DNA of 64,000 bases, taken from positions 106,889 to 170,888 of the forward strand of contig NZ_PXYG01000005.1 in the NCBI RefSeq assembly GCF_003012775.1, given 5' to 3'. A program made the position numbers and the translations under genes. Under the pieces are notes generated by a model, which saw only the letters and a list, made by a program, of their open reading frames with translations, was not told the DNA's origin and ran no database searches. The stretch comes from Zobellella endophytica (GTDB lineage Bacteria > Pseudomonadota > Gammaproteobacteria > Enterobacterales > Aeromonadaceae). Below, one piece after another: positions 17,716-26,310 of this stretch. How positions within the stretch are numbered: position 1 is the first letter of the stretch; every line of letters begins with the position of its first letter.

Positions 17716-18621
17716 ATGAGCCACCTGGATCTCAAGCATCACTGGTTGGGCCAGAGCCAGGATCAGCGGCAATATCAGGGTGCCCTGCTCAGGGTGGAGC
17801 ACTGCAACCTGCGCTTCGTGACCAGGGATTCCTTCTTCCCCTCGCGCCGGGAATACCTGCAGGCCACCAACGACGTCAGCTTCGAGATCGTCGAAGGCGA
17901 AACCTTCGGCCTGGTGGGGGAGTCCGGCTCCGGCAAGTCCACCATCGCCCGCGCCATCACCGGCCTCTATCCGCCCGACAGCGGCCAGATCTGGTTCGAA
18001 GGCATCGAGCTCACCGCCATCAAGACCGAGCAGGAACGCCGCCCCCTGCGCCGGCAGATGCAGATGGTGTTCCAGAATCCCTATTCCTCCCTCAATCCGC
18101 GCATGCGGGTGGAGGACATCATCGCCGAGCCGATCCGCTTCCACCGACTGGCCGGGAGCGAGGCGCAGACGCGCGGCATCGTCGCCGACCTGCTCGACTA
18201 CGTGGGCCTGGGCCGGGCGGCGGGGGTCAAGTTTCCCCACGAATTTTCCGGCGGCCAGCGCCAGCGCATCTCCATCGCCCGGGCCCTGGCCACCCGGCCG
18301 CGGCTGCTGATCTGCGACGAGCCTACCTCGGCGCTGGATGTCTCGGTGCAGGCACAAATCCTCAACCTGCTCAAGGATTTGCAGGACGAACTCAGGCTGA
18401 CCATGCTGTTCATCAGCCACGATCTGCCGGTGATCCGGCAGATGTGCGACCGTATCGGGGTGATGAAAAAAGGCACCCTGGTGGAGGTGGCGCCGACCGA
18501 ACAACTCTTTACCCAGGCGGCGGATCCCTACAGCCGCTCGCTGATTTCCCTGATGCCCGAATTCAAGGGCATGTCCCGGGAAGGTCTGGATATTTCAGAC
18601 GTGGCCGCCGGCCAAAACTAA
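17716..18621 (+). CDS. Peptide-type ABC transporter ATPase, second half of the frameshifted double ATPase
   Basis: From ATG 17716 (preceded by AAGGA) 301 residues can be made, holding a complete DppF/OppF-type domain: Walker A GESGSGKST, Q-loop MVFQNPYSSLNPRM, signature FSGGQRQRIS, Walker B LLICDEP and switch His in FISHDLP. The open frame continues upstream to at least 17620 as the linker HAYTRSLISAVP...VSYIEDAKEMSHLDL, the intended continuation of the preceding ORF. Whether reinitiation at 17716 gives a working subunit, or the gene is inactive, cannot be told from sequence. The C-terminus has the usual LISLMPEF tail. Confidence 0.8.
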   Translation: MSHLDLKHHWLGQSQDQRQYQGALLRVEHCNLRFVTRDSFFPSRREYLQATNDVSFEIVEGETFGLVGESGSGKSTIARAITGLYPPDSGQIWFEGIELTAIKTEQERRPLRRQMQMVFQNPYSSLNPRMRVEDIIAEPIRFHRLAGSEAQTRGIVADLLDYVGLGRAAGVKFPHEFSGGQRQRISIARALATRPRLLICDEPTSALDVSVQAQILNLLKDLQDELRLTMLFISHDLPVIRQMCDRIGVMKKGTLVEVAPTEQLFTQAADPYSRSLISLMPEFKGMSREGLDISDVAAGQN

Positions 18622-18641
18622 TCCCATCGACGGAGTGTGAA

Positions 18642-20198
18642 ATGAAAAAAGGACTCAACAAAGTAACAGCGGCGCTGCTTGCCGCCGGTTTCGCCTTCAG
18701 CCTGCAGGCGGCGGACATCACCATCGCCTACGACTCGGATCCCACCTCCATGGATCCCCACGAGCAGTTGTCGGGCCAGACCCTGGAGATGTCGCACCTG
18801 CTGTTCGACCCCCTGGTGCGCTGGACCAAGGAGTTCGACTTCGAGCCCCGGCTGGCGGAAAAGTGGGAGCGGATCGACGAGGAAACCATGCGTTTCCACC
18901 TGCGCCAGGGCGTCAAGTTTCACAGCGGCAACGACTTCACCGCCGACGACGTGGTCTGGACCTTCAACCGGCTGAAGGAATCCCCCGACTTCAAGGCCAT
19001 CTTCGAGCCCTTTGTCGAGGCGGTGAAGGTGGACGATCATACCGTGGATCTGGTGACCACCGGCCCCTTCCCGCTGGTGCTGAACACCGTGACCTACCTG
19101 TTCCCGATGGACTCCCAGTTCTACAGCGGCACTACCGAGGACGGCAAGGACAAGGGAGAAGTGGCCAAACACGGCAGCTCCTTCGCCTCCACCAACACCT
19201 CGGGCACCGGCCCCTTCAAGCTCAAGTTCCGCCAGCAGGGGGTGAAGGTGGAATACGAGCGCCATGCCGACTACTGGGACAGCAACTCGCCGGGCAATGT
19301 GGATAACATCACCCTGGTGCCGATCAAGGAAGACGCCACCCGGGTGGCCGCCCTGCTGGCCGGCGACGTGGACTTCATCAAGCCGGTGTCCCCCAACGAC
19401 CACGACCGGGTCAAGGCCGCCAGCGACGTCAAGCTGGTGACCGAGTCCGGTACCCGCATCATCACCTTCCAGCTCAACCAGGACCGCTTCGAGCCGTTCA
19501 GGGATGTGCGGGTGCGCCAGGCGGTGAACTACGCCATCAACCAGGAGGGCATCGTCCAGCGTATCATGCGCGGCTTCGCCACCACCGCCGGCCAGCAACC
19601 GCCCGCCGGTTACGTGGGCCACAACCCCGAGCTCAAGCCGCTGTTCGATCTGGACAAGGCCAGGCAGCTGATGGCGGAGGCCGGCTACCAGGACGGCTTC
19701 AAGATCAGCATGATCGCCCCCAACAACCGCTACGTGAACGACTTCCGCATCGCCGAAGCGGTGAAGGCGATGCTGGCGCGCATCAATATCGAGGTGGACC
19801 TGAAGACCATGCCGGTGGCCCAGTACTGGCCGGAGTTCGACAAGTGTGCCGCCGACATGCTGATGATCGGCTGGCACTCGGACACCGAGGACACCGCCAA
19901 CTTCTCAGAATTCCTGACCATGACCCGCAACAGCGAAACCGGTCGCGGCCAGTATAACTGCGGCCATTACGCCAACGCGGAACTCGACGGCCTGATCGAG
20001 GCGGCCAACCTGGAGACCGATACCGGCAAGCGGGAAGCCATGTTGCAGCGGGCCGAGAAGATCCTCTACGACGACGCCGCCTTCGTGCCCCTGCACTGGC
20101 AGGATCTGGCCTGGGGTGCGCGCAACAACGTGGAGGCCGAGCCCATCGTCAACGCCATGGACTTCCCCTACCTGGGCGACCTGGTGGTGAAGGAGTAA
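18642..20198 (+). CDS. Periplasmic peptide/nickel-type solute-binding protein (SBP_bac_5)
   Basis: A 518-residue family 5 solute-binding protein, the periplasmic receptor of the importer. The signal peptide is residues 1 to about 23 (MKKGLNKVTAALLAAGFAFS then LQA). Typical segments are YDSDPTSMDPHEQLSGQTLE, LRQGVKFHSGNDFTADDVVW and DVRVRQAVNYAINQEGI. Peptides are the likely ligands, given the similarity to DppA/OppA-like proteins, but heme, nickel or others cannot be excluded. ATG 18642 follows a GGAG. A G-rich/C-rich repeat lies between it and the permease genes and may lower their expression. Confidence 0.88.
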   Translation: MKKGLNKVTAALLAAGFAFSLQAADITIAYDSDPTSMDPHEQLSGQTLEMSHLLFDPLVRWTKEFDFEPRLAEKWERIDEETMRFHLRQGVKFHSGNDFTADDVVWTFNRLKESPDFKAIFEPFVEAVKVDDHTVDLVTTGPFPLVLNTVTYLFPMDSQFYSGTTEDGKDKGEVAKHGSSFASTNTSGTGPFKLKFRQQGVKVEYERHADYWDSNSPGNVDNITLVPIKEDATRVAALLAGDVDFIKPVSPNDHDRVKAASDVKLVTESGTRIITFQLNQDRFEPFRDVRVRQAVNYAINQEGIVQRIMRGFATTAGQQPPAGYVGHNPELKPLFDLDKARQLMAEAGYQDGFKISMIAPNNRYVNDFRIAEAVKAMLARINIEVDLKTMPVAQYWPEFDKCAADMLMIGWHSDTEDTANFSEFLTMTRNSETGRGQYNCGHYANAELDGLIEAANLETDTGKREAMLQRAEKILYDDAAFVPLHWQDLAWGARNNVEAEPIVNAMDFPYLGDLVVKE

Positions 20199-20214
20199 GA
20201 CTTCGGGGTTAAAA

Positions 20215-20310
20215 CCGGGGACTTGGGATTGGGGACTGGTGCTGGCTTAATCCCGAGTCCCGAGTCCCGAGTCCCGAGTCCCGGGATTTTATCCCCAGTC
20301 CTCAATCCCG
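20215..20310. repeat. GGGACT-type repeat with a TCCCGAG heptamer array
   Basis: An imperfect inverted repeat (GGGGACTTGGGATTGGGGACT on one side, ATCCCCAGTCCTCAATCCC on the other) contains four tandem TCCCGAG units (20251-20278) plus a fifth variant TCCCGGG. On the minus strand this reads as GGG runs separated by 4-base loops, a canonical G-quadruplex pattern. It lies in the 131-bp gap between the binding-protein and first permease genes. Confidence 0.75.
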
Positions 20311-20329
20311 CTATTGGAATTTTACAAAG

Positions 20330-21304
20330 ATGTTGACGTTTTTACTGAAACGAGTGTTCCAGGCCCTGATCGTGATGTTTGTCATCAGCCTGGTGGCCTT
20401 TTCCATCCAGGACAACCTGGGCGACCCCCTGCGCGAGCTGGTGGGACAATCGGTGTCGGAAGAGGTGCGCCAGCAGATGCGGACCGAGATGGGGCTGAAC
20501 GATCCCTTTATGGTCAAGTACAGCCGCTTCGTCGGCAATGCGCTGCAAGGGGACTTCGGCACTTCCTATTTCTTCAAGCAGCCGACCATTGAGGTCATCT
20601 TCGAGAAGCTGCCGGCGACCCTTGAGCTGGTGTTCTGTGCCAGCCTCATCATTATCGCCCTGAGCATACCGCTGGGGGTGTATTCGGCGATCAAGCCCCG
20701 CTCCATCCTGTCCAGGGCGATCATGGGGGTGAGCATCATCGGCATTTCGGTACCGGTGTTCCTCACCGCCATCCTGCTGATGTATGTGTTTTCCATCGAG
20801 CTCGGCTGGTTGCCGGCCTATGGCCGGGGCGAGCTGAGCAGCCCGCTGGGGTGGGACTCGGGGCTGTTCAACTGGCAGGGCTTTCGCAACCTGATACTGC
20901 CGAGCATAGCGCTGTCGTCGATCATGCTGCCGTTGTTCATCCGTCTGGTGCGTTCCGAGATGCTGGAGCAGCTCAGTGCCGAATACGTCAAGTTCGCCTG
21001 GGCCAAGGGCCTGGACAAGTACCGCATCTGGTTCATCCACGCCCTGAAGAACACCTTGCTGCCGCTGATCACCGTGGGCGGGGTGCAGATCGGCACCATG
21101 GTGGCCTACACCATCCTCACCGAGACGGTGTTCCAGTGGCCGGGCATCGGCCTGCTGTTCCTCGAGTCCATCAACCGGGTGGACACGCCGCTGATCACCA
21201 GCTACGTGATCTTCGTCGGCTTCATCTTCGTGGTGACCAACACCATCGTCGATTTGATCTACGGTCTGGTCAACCCGACCGTCAACCTGGCCGCCAAGGG
21301 GTGA
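20330..21304 (+). CDS. Peptide-type ABC importer permease, DppB/OppB-like
   Basis: A 324-residue inner-membrane subunit with six hydrophobic helices. The N-terminus MLTFLLKRVFQALIVMFVIS is typical of OppB/DppB, and the cytoplasmic coupling helix (EAA-like) is EYVKFAWAKGLDKYRIWFIH. It pairs with the second permease to form the channel fed by the upstream binding protein and driven by the ATPases. ATG 20330 has only a weak ribosome-binding site (AAAG), in keeping with low expression relative to the binding protein. Confidence 0.92.
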   Translation: MLTFLLKRVFQALIVMFVISLVAFSIQDNLGDPLRELVGQSVSEEVRQQMRTEMGLNDPFMVKYSRFVGNALQGDFGTSYFFKQPTIEVIFEKLPATLELVFCASLIIIALSIPLGVYSAIKPRSILSRAIMGVSIIGISVPVFLTAILLMYVFSIELGWLPAYGRGELSSPLGWDSGLFNWQGFRNLILPSIALSSIMLPLFIRLVRSEMLEQLSAEYVKFAWAKGLDKYRIWFIHALKNTLLPLITVGGVQIGTMVAYTILTETVFQWPGIGLLFLESINRVDTPLITSYVIFVGFIFVVTNTIVDLIYGLVNPTVNLAAKG

Positions 21305-21309
21305 GCACC

Positions 21310-22245
21310 ATGAGTACAGACGTCAGCCTGAGCCGCTGGGCCCGCTTCAAACAATCGGATTTTTTGTATCACTTCCTGCGCGACAAGGTGGCCATGATCA
21401 GCTTCGCGGTGTTCGTGGCGCTGGCGGCGGCGGCCTTTTTGTCGCCGCTGATCGCGCCCCACAACCCCTATGACCTGGCCACCATCGACATCCTCGATTC
21501 CGAGCTGCCGCCGAACTGGCTGCCGGGCGGCGACGAGCGCTTCATGCTCGGCACCGACGTGCAGGGGCGCGACATCTTCAGCACCATCCTCTACGGCTCC
21601 CGGGTGTCGCTGATGATCGGCCTGGGCGCGGTGGCGCTGCAGCTGGCCATCGGCATCGTGGTGGGGCTGTCCGCCGGCTACTTCGGCGGGCGCGTCGACA
21701 ACCTGCTGATGCGCATCGCCGACGTGCAGCTGTCCTTCTCCACCATGATGGTGGCCATCATCGTCTCGGCGGTGTTCCAGGCCACCCTGGGCGCCGATTT
21801 CTACGCCCAGTACGCGGTGCTGATGCTGGTGGTGATCATCGGCCTGGCCGAATGGCCCCAGTACGCCCGCACTATCCGCGCCACCGTGCTGGCGGAGAAG
21901 AAAAAGGAGTACGTGGAGGCGGCCCAGGTGATGGGCTTCAAGTCCATGCGCATCATGTTCCGCCACATCCTGCCCAACTGCCTGTCGCCGATACTGGTGA
22001 TTTCCACGGTGCAGGTGGCCAACGCCATCATGAGCGAGGCGGCGCTGTCCTTCCTCGGCCTCGGCATGCCGGTGGACAAGCCTTCGCTGGGGTCGCTGAT
22101 CAGCATGGGCTTCAGCTACATCTTCTCCGGCTCCTGGTGGATCACCGCCTTCCCCGGCATCTACCTGGTGGTGCTGGTGCTGGTGATCAACCTGCTCGGC
22201 GACTGGCTCAGGGACGTGTTCAATCCCAAGATCTACAAGGGGTAA
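21310..22245 (+). CDS. Peptide-type ABC importer permease, DppC/OppC-like
   Basis: A 311-residue inner-membrane subunit. A short cytosolic N-terminal OppC_N segment (WARFKQSDFLYHFLRDKVAM) precedes six helices, and the coupling helix is EYVEAAQVMGFKSMRIMFRH. The C-terminal LGDWLRDVFNPK is characteristic. ATG 21310 has AAGGGG 8 bp upstream; a GTG at 21301 in the same frame is less likely. It begins 5 bp after the first permease and is the last gene of the importer operon. Confidence 0.92.
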   Translation: MSTDVSLSRWARFKQSDFLYHFLRDKVAMISFAVFVALAAAAFLSPLIAPHNPYDLATIDILDSELPPNWLPGGDERFMLGTDVQGRDIFSTILYGSRVSLMIGLGAVALQLAIGIVVGLSAGYFGGRVDNLLMRIADVQLSFSTMMVAIIVSAVFQATLGADFYAQYAVLMLVVIIGLAEWPQYARTIRATVLAEKKKEYVEAAQVMGFKSMRIMFRHILPNCLSPILVISTVQVANAIMSEAALSFLGLGMPVDKPSLGSLISMGFSYIFSGSWWITAFPGIYLVVLVLVINLLGDWLRDVFNPKIYKG

Positions 22246-22269
22246 ACGCCTGGCCGAGGCGGCTTAAGG

Positions 22270-22335
22270 ACTGTGACTGAAGACTGGGGGTTTGGGAGTC
22301 TTGCCCGACTCTCAATCCAATCTCCAGACTGCGGG
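22270..22335. repeat. GGGACT-type imperfect inverted repeat
   Basis: The arms GACTGGGGGTTTGGGAGTC and, downstream, GACTCTCAATCCAATCTCC match the dispersed GGGACTGGGGATT family seen at 20215 and 47551. It lies directly after the second permease gene and may act as a 3' hairpin. Confidence 0.5.
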
Positions 22336-22462
22336 ATCGTGCGACTGACGTTGCGCCTATGAGGAGCAGCGTCAAGGTGCCAGACGGTAACCTGATGCAT
22401 TGGCACAGGCGCGGCGTTATGATCGGCGTTTTGCCCCAGTTCAGATCAACGGAGCCCTCGTC

Positions 22463-23803
22463 TTGCTGACCCTGCTGTTCAACCGTTTTCCCGCTCTTTC
22501 CCGCCGGCGCCTGTCCGGTGGGCTGATCCTGCTTTCCATGGCGCTGGTGGCCGCCGGGCTGCTGGGAATGCCGGTGGCGCGGACCTGGGCCGGGGCGGGG
22601 TACTGGATGGCGGCGGCCCTGCTGTGGCCGGCGCTGGCCCGGCGCAATCGCATCCAGGCGCTGCTGCTGCTGGCCATCGGTGGCCTGTGCCTGGCCTGGA
22701 GTGCCGGGCTGGGCGCGGCCGTGGAGGTGGAGCGCATCGTGGCCAGCAACAGCGGCCTGTTGTCGATGCTGGTGGCGGTGAGCTTTCTGGGGCTGGTGAG
22801 CCGGCCCGCTACCGAAGGCGACGAACGGCTGCCCCGGGGGCGGCGGGCGGTGGCTTCCACCCTGGGGGCGGTGCATCTGTTCGGCTCCGTCATCAACCTG
22901 TCGTCGGTGTTCATCATCGGTGATCGCCTGGCCCGGCGGGGCACGCTCAGCCGGGAGCAGGCCATCGTGCTGATCCGGGGCTTTACCGCCGCCGCCTTCT
23001 GGTCGCCCTTCTTCGCCGCCATGGCGGTGGCGCTGAGCGTGGCGCCCGGTGCGGATCTGGCCCGCCTCTGGCTGGTGAGCATGCCGCTGGCCCTGCTGGC
23101 CATGGCACTCACCTTCTGGCAGCTGTGCCGGCAAGGGACGGGGGGAGAGGCCAGCGCGGTGAGCGAGTTCAGGGGCTATCCGTTGCATGCGGGCAGCCTG
23201 GTGCTGCCGGCCCTGCTGGCGGCGTGCGTGCTGCTGTTGCACGAATGGCGGCCGGCGTTGTCTATCCTGGCGGTGATCACCCTGCTGGTGCCGGCACTCA
23301 GCCTGGCGGTGGTGGTGGCCGGCCGGCGCTCGCCGCTGGCGGCGCTGGGGCAACTGGTGAACGGCCGGCTGCCGCAGATGGGCAACGAACTGGCGCTGTT
23401 TCTCACCGCCGGCGTGCTGGGTTACGGCCTGGAAAGCCTGATCGCCGCCTGGGGCGGCACCCTGCCGCTCGCGAGCTTCGGGGCACTGGAGGCGAGCCTG
23501 ACCTACCTGGCCACGGTGCTGTTGTCGCTGCTGGGCATTCACCCCATCATCTGCATCGCGCTGGCGGGCTCGGTGCTGGCGCCGCTGTCGCCCGACCATA
23601 CCCTGCTGGCACTGGTGTTTCTGTCGTCCTGGGCGGTGGGCACCCCCACCGGGCCCCTGTCCGGTATCAACCTGGCGTTTCAGGGCCGCTACGGGCTGGA
23701 CTCATTCCGCATCATGCGCTGGAACCTGGGCTATCTGGGAGTGATGTCGGCGCTGGTGGTGCTGGCCATCTGGCTGCTGGCCGCCCTGCTCGGGGTGGAT
23801 TAG
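22463..23803 (+). CDS. Polytopic membrane protein, possible ion-transporter-type permease
   Basis: About 446 residues, extremely hydrophobic, with roughly ten to twelve membrane helices. I do not recognise a named family. Two polar re-entrant-looking segments stand out: HLFGSVINLSSVFIIGDRL in the first half and GSVLAPLSPDHTLLAL plus GTPTGPLSG in the second. That layout recalls the inverted-repeat ion transporter superfamily (dicarboxylate/arsenite-type carriers), which is inference. No ATG is available near the N-terminus. TTG 22463 is favoured because GGAG lies 8 bp upstream; a TTG at 22400 would add 21 polar residues. No neighbour hints at a substrate. Confidence 0.65.
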   Translation: MLTLLFNRFPALSRRRLSGGLILLSMALVAAGLLGMPVARTWAGAGYWMAAALLWPALARRNRIQALLLLAIGGLCLAWSAGLGAAVEVERIVASNSGLLSMLVAVSFLGLVSRPATEGDERLPRGRRAVASTLGAVHLFGSVINLSSVFIIGDRLARRGTLSREQAIVLIRGFTAAAFWSPFFAAMAVALSVAPGADLARLWLVSMPLALLAMALTFWQLCRQGTGGEASAVSEFRGYPLHAGSLVLPALLAACVLLLHEWRPALSILAVITLLVPALSLAVVVAGRRSPLAALGQLVNGRLPQMGNELALFLTAGVLGYGLESLIAAWGGTLPLASFGALEASLTYLATVLLSLLGIHPIICIALAGSVLAPLSPDHTLLALVFLSSWAVGTPTGPLSGINLAFQGRYGLDSFRIMRWNLGYLGVMSALVVLAIWLLAALLGVD

Positions 23804-23975
23804 TGCCGGTCGCGGTGCCCGTATCGCGTTTTGAACGGTGCCCGGCGGCCCCCCCGACCCCGGCCGGAGGGAAGGCAGGCCTCGCGCCGCAAAAACGGGC
23901 GCGGGCCCGGAGCCGGTATCCGGTCCGGCGCGCCGGCCCTTGTTTGAAAAATGCGCGATCCGGTGTTCTGGCCAT

Positions 23976-24004
23976 TTGCGCACGCCTGGGTTCTACTGCA
24001 TAAT
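23976..24004 (+). promoter_or_regulatory. Sigma-70 promoter of the fusA-type gene
   Basis: TTGCGC (23976-23981) and CATAAT (23999-24004) are separated by 17 bp, giving a leader of about 80 nt before ATG 24091. The rest of the 287-bp gap is GC-rich and shows no gene. Confidence 0.6.
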
Positions 24005-24090
24005 GTGCGCCTCGAAAAACTGATGTGCGGTGTGTCGGTACTCTTCACATGCTCCGTCTACTTCTTCAATCAACCATATAAAGTTGCATC

Positions 24091-26184
24091 ATGTCCGAAT
24101 TATCCAAATACAGAAATATTGGTATCTTTGCTCACGTTGACGCGGGCAAAACCACCACCACCGAACGTATCCTCAAGCTGACCGGCAGGATCCACCGGAT
24201 TGGTGAAGTACATGATGGTGAGTCCACCACCGACTTCATGGAACAGGAAGCCGAGCGCGGTATTACCATCCAGTCCGCGGCGGTCAGTTGTTTCTGGAAA
24301 GACCACCGTTTTAACGTTATCGACACCCCCGGACACGTTGACTTCACCGTTGAAGTGTACCGCTCCCTGAAAGTACTGGATGGCGGTATCGGTGTTTTCT
24401 GTGGTTCCGGCGGTGTTGAACCCCAGTCAGAAACCAACTGGCGTTACGCGAACGAATCCGAAGTGGCCCGTATCATCTTCGTCAACAAGCTGGACCGTAT
24501 CGGTGCCGACTTCCTGCGCGTTGTTCAGCAGACTCGCGACGTGCTGGCCGCCAACCCGGTGGTGATGGTGCTGCCTATCGGTGTCGAAGACGAGTTCAAG
24601 GGTGTGGTCGACCTGCTGACCCGCAAGGCCTACATCTGGGACGAAACCGGACAGGCTGAAAACTACGTTGTCGAAGACGTTCCGGCCGACATGGTTGACA
24701 TGGTGGAAGAGTACCGTGAAAAACTGGTTGAAAGCGCCGTCGAGCAGGACGACGACCTGATGGAAGCCTACATGGAAGGTGAAGAGCCCTCCATCGAGGA
24801 CATCAAGCGTTGCATCCGCAAGGGTACCCGCACCATGGCCCTGTTCCCGACCTACTGTGGCTCCGCGTTCAAGAACAAGGGCATGCAGCTGGTACTGGAC
24901 GCCGTTGTTGATTACCTGCCGAGCCCGACCGAAGTCGACCCCCAGCCGCTGACCGACGAAGAAGGCAACGAAACCGGCGAACACGCCATCGTTGACCCCG
25001 AGGCACCGCTGAAAGCACTGGCGTTCAAGATCATGGACGACCGTTTCGGTGCCCTGACCTTCGTGCGTCTTTACTCCGGTCGCCTCAAGAAGGGTGATAC
25101 CATCCTTAACAGCGCCACCGGCAAAACCGAGCGTATCGGCCGTATGGTTGAGATGCAGGCCAACGAGCGTAACGAACTGGACTCGGCCCAGGCCGGTGAC
25201 ATCATCGCCATCGTCGGTATGAAAAACGTGCAGACCGGTCACACCCTGTGTGATGTCAAGCACCCCTGCACCCTGGAAGCCATGGTGTTCCCGGAGCCGG
25301 TGATCTCCATCGCCGTTGCGCCGAAAGACAAAGGCGGTTCCGAGAAGATGGGTATCGCTATCGGCAAGATGATCGCCGAAGATCCGTCCTTCCGCGTTGA
25401 AACCGACGAAGATTCTGGTGAAACCATTCTTAAGGGCATGGGTGAACTGCACCTGGACATCAAGGTTGACATCCTCAAGCGTACCTACGGCGTCGAGCTG
25501 ATCGTGGGTGAGCCGCAGGTGGCCTACCGCGAAACCATCACCGCCGAAGTGGAAGACAGCTACACCCACAAGAAGCAGTCTGGTGGTTCCGGTCAGTACG
25601 GCAAGATCGACTACATCATCCGTCCCGGCGAGCCGAACACCGGCTTCGTGTTCAAGTCCACCGTGGTCGGCGGTAACGTACCCAAGGAATTCTGGCCCGC
25701 GGTCGAGAAAGGTTTCGGCAGCATGATGAACACCGGTACCATCGCCGGTTTCCCGGTGCTGGACGTTGAATTCGAACTGACCGACGGTGCCTACCACGCC
25801 GTTGACTCCTCGGCCATCGCGTTCGAAATCGCCGCCAAGGGTGCCTTCCGTCAGTCCATCGCCAAAGCCAAGCCGCAACTGCTCGAGCCGGTGATGAAAG
25901 TGGACGTGTTCAGCCCGGAAGACAACGTGGGTGACGTGATCGGCGACCTGAACCGTCGCCGCGGCATGATCAAGGATCAAAACGCCGGCGTGACCGGTGT
26001 GCGCATCAAGGCCGACGTTCCGCTGTCCGAAATGTTCGGTTACATCGGTTCACTGCGTACCATGACTTCCGGCCGTGGCCAGTTCTCCATGGAGTTCTCG
26101 CACTACACCGCCTGCCCGGCCAACGTATCCGAAAAAGTGGTTGCCCAGGTGAAAGAACGCAAGGCCGCCGAAGCCAAGAAGTAA
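24091..26184 (+). CDS. fusA: Elongation factor G (EF-G2-type paralogue)
   Basis: A 697-residue translational GTPase with all G motifs: [23 protein letters not shown] and NKLD, followed by domains II-V. The N-terminus [19 protein letters not shown] and sequences such as [24 protein letters not shown] segments (read here [18 protein letters not shown]) resemble the second EF-G of vibrios and Shewanella more than the str-operon EF-G. It stands alone, without rpsL, rpsG or tuf. Codon use is strikingly different from its neighbours, rich in CGT, GGT and GTT, which implies strong expression. Its function could be translocation, ribosome recycling or both. Confidence 0.92.
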   Translation: MSELSKYRNIGIFAHVDAGKTTTTERILKLTGRIHRIGEVHDGESTTDFMEQEAERGITIQSAAVSCFWKDHRFNVIDTPGHVDFTVEVYRSLKVLDGGIGVFCGSGGVEPQSETNWRYANESEVARIIFVNKLDRIGADFLRVVQQTRDVLAANPVVMVLPIGVEDEFKGVVDLLTRKAYIWDETGQAENYVVEDVPADMVDMVEEYREKLVESAVEQDDDLMEAYMEGEEPSIEDIKRCIRKGTRTMALFPTYCGSAFKNKGMQLVLDAVVDYLPSPTEVDPQPLTDEEGNETGEHAIVDPEAPLKALAFKIMDDRFGALTFVRLYSGRLKKGDTILNSATGKTERIGRMVEMQANERNELDSAQAGDIIAIVGMKNVQTGHTLCDVKHPCTLEAMVFPEPVISIAVAPKDKGGSEKMGIAIGKMIAEDPSFRVETDEDSGETILKGMGELHLDIKVDILKRTYGVELIVGEPQVAYRETITAEVEDSYTHKKQSGGSGQYGKIDYIIRPGEPNTGFVFKSTVVGGNVPKEFWPAVEKGFGSMMNTGTIAGFPVLDVEFELTDGAYHAVDSSAIAFEIAAKGAFRQSIAKAKPQLLEPVMKVDVFSPEDNVGDVIGDLNRRRGMIKDQNAGVTGVRIKADVPLSEMFGYIGSLRTMTSGRGQFSMEFSHYTACPANVSEKVVAQVKERKAAEAKK

Positions 26185-26210
26185 TGCCGGCTTAAGCCTG
26201 CGCATTCAAC

Positions 26211-26240
26211 AAAAACCGCTGCCGGAGCAGCGGTTTTTTT
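26211..26240 (+). terminator. Rho-independent terminator after fusA
   Basis: The stem ACCGCTG/CAGCGGT is flanked by five A and by seven T, a strong terminator 27 bp after the stop. Confidence 0.88.
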
Positions 26241-26264
26241 ATGCCAGTTCCGGGACCGGCCATC

Positions 26265-26299
26265 AAAAAACGGCGAAGCCACCCGGCTTCGCCGTTTTT
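26265..26299 (-). terminator. Terminator for the xseB-ispA-dxs operon
   Basis: A perfect 10-bp stem CGGCGAAGCC/GGCTTCGCCG, flanked by six A and five T, lies 12 bp beyond the dxs stop. Symmetry makes it able to work in both directions between two convergent genes. Confidence 0.85.
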
Positions 26300-26310
26300 C
26301 ATCGGCCAGC

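Noticed and set aside
20251..20285. Short tandem repeat considered as a CRISPR array
   Set aside because: Units are 7 bp with no spacers and no cas genes nearby.
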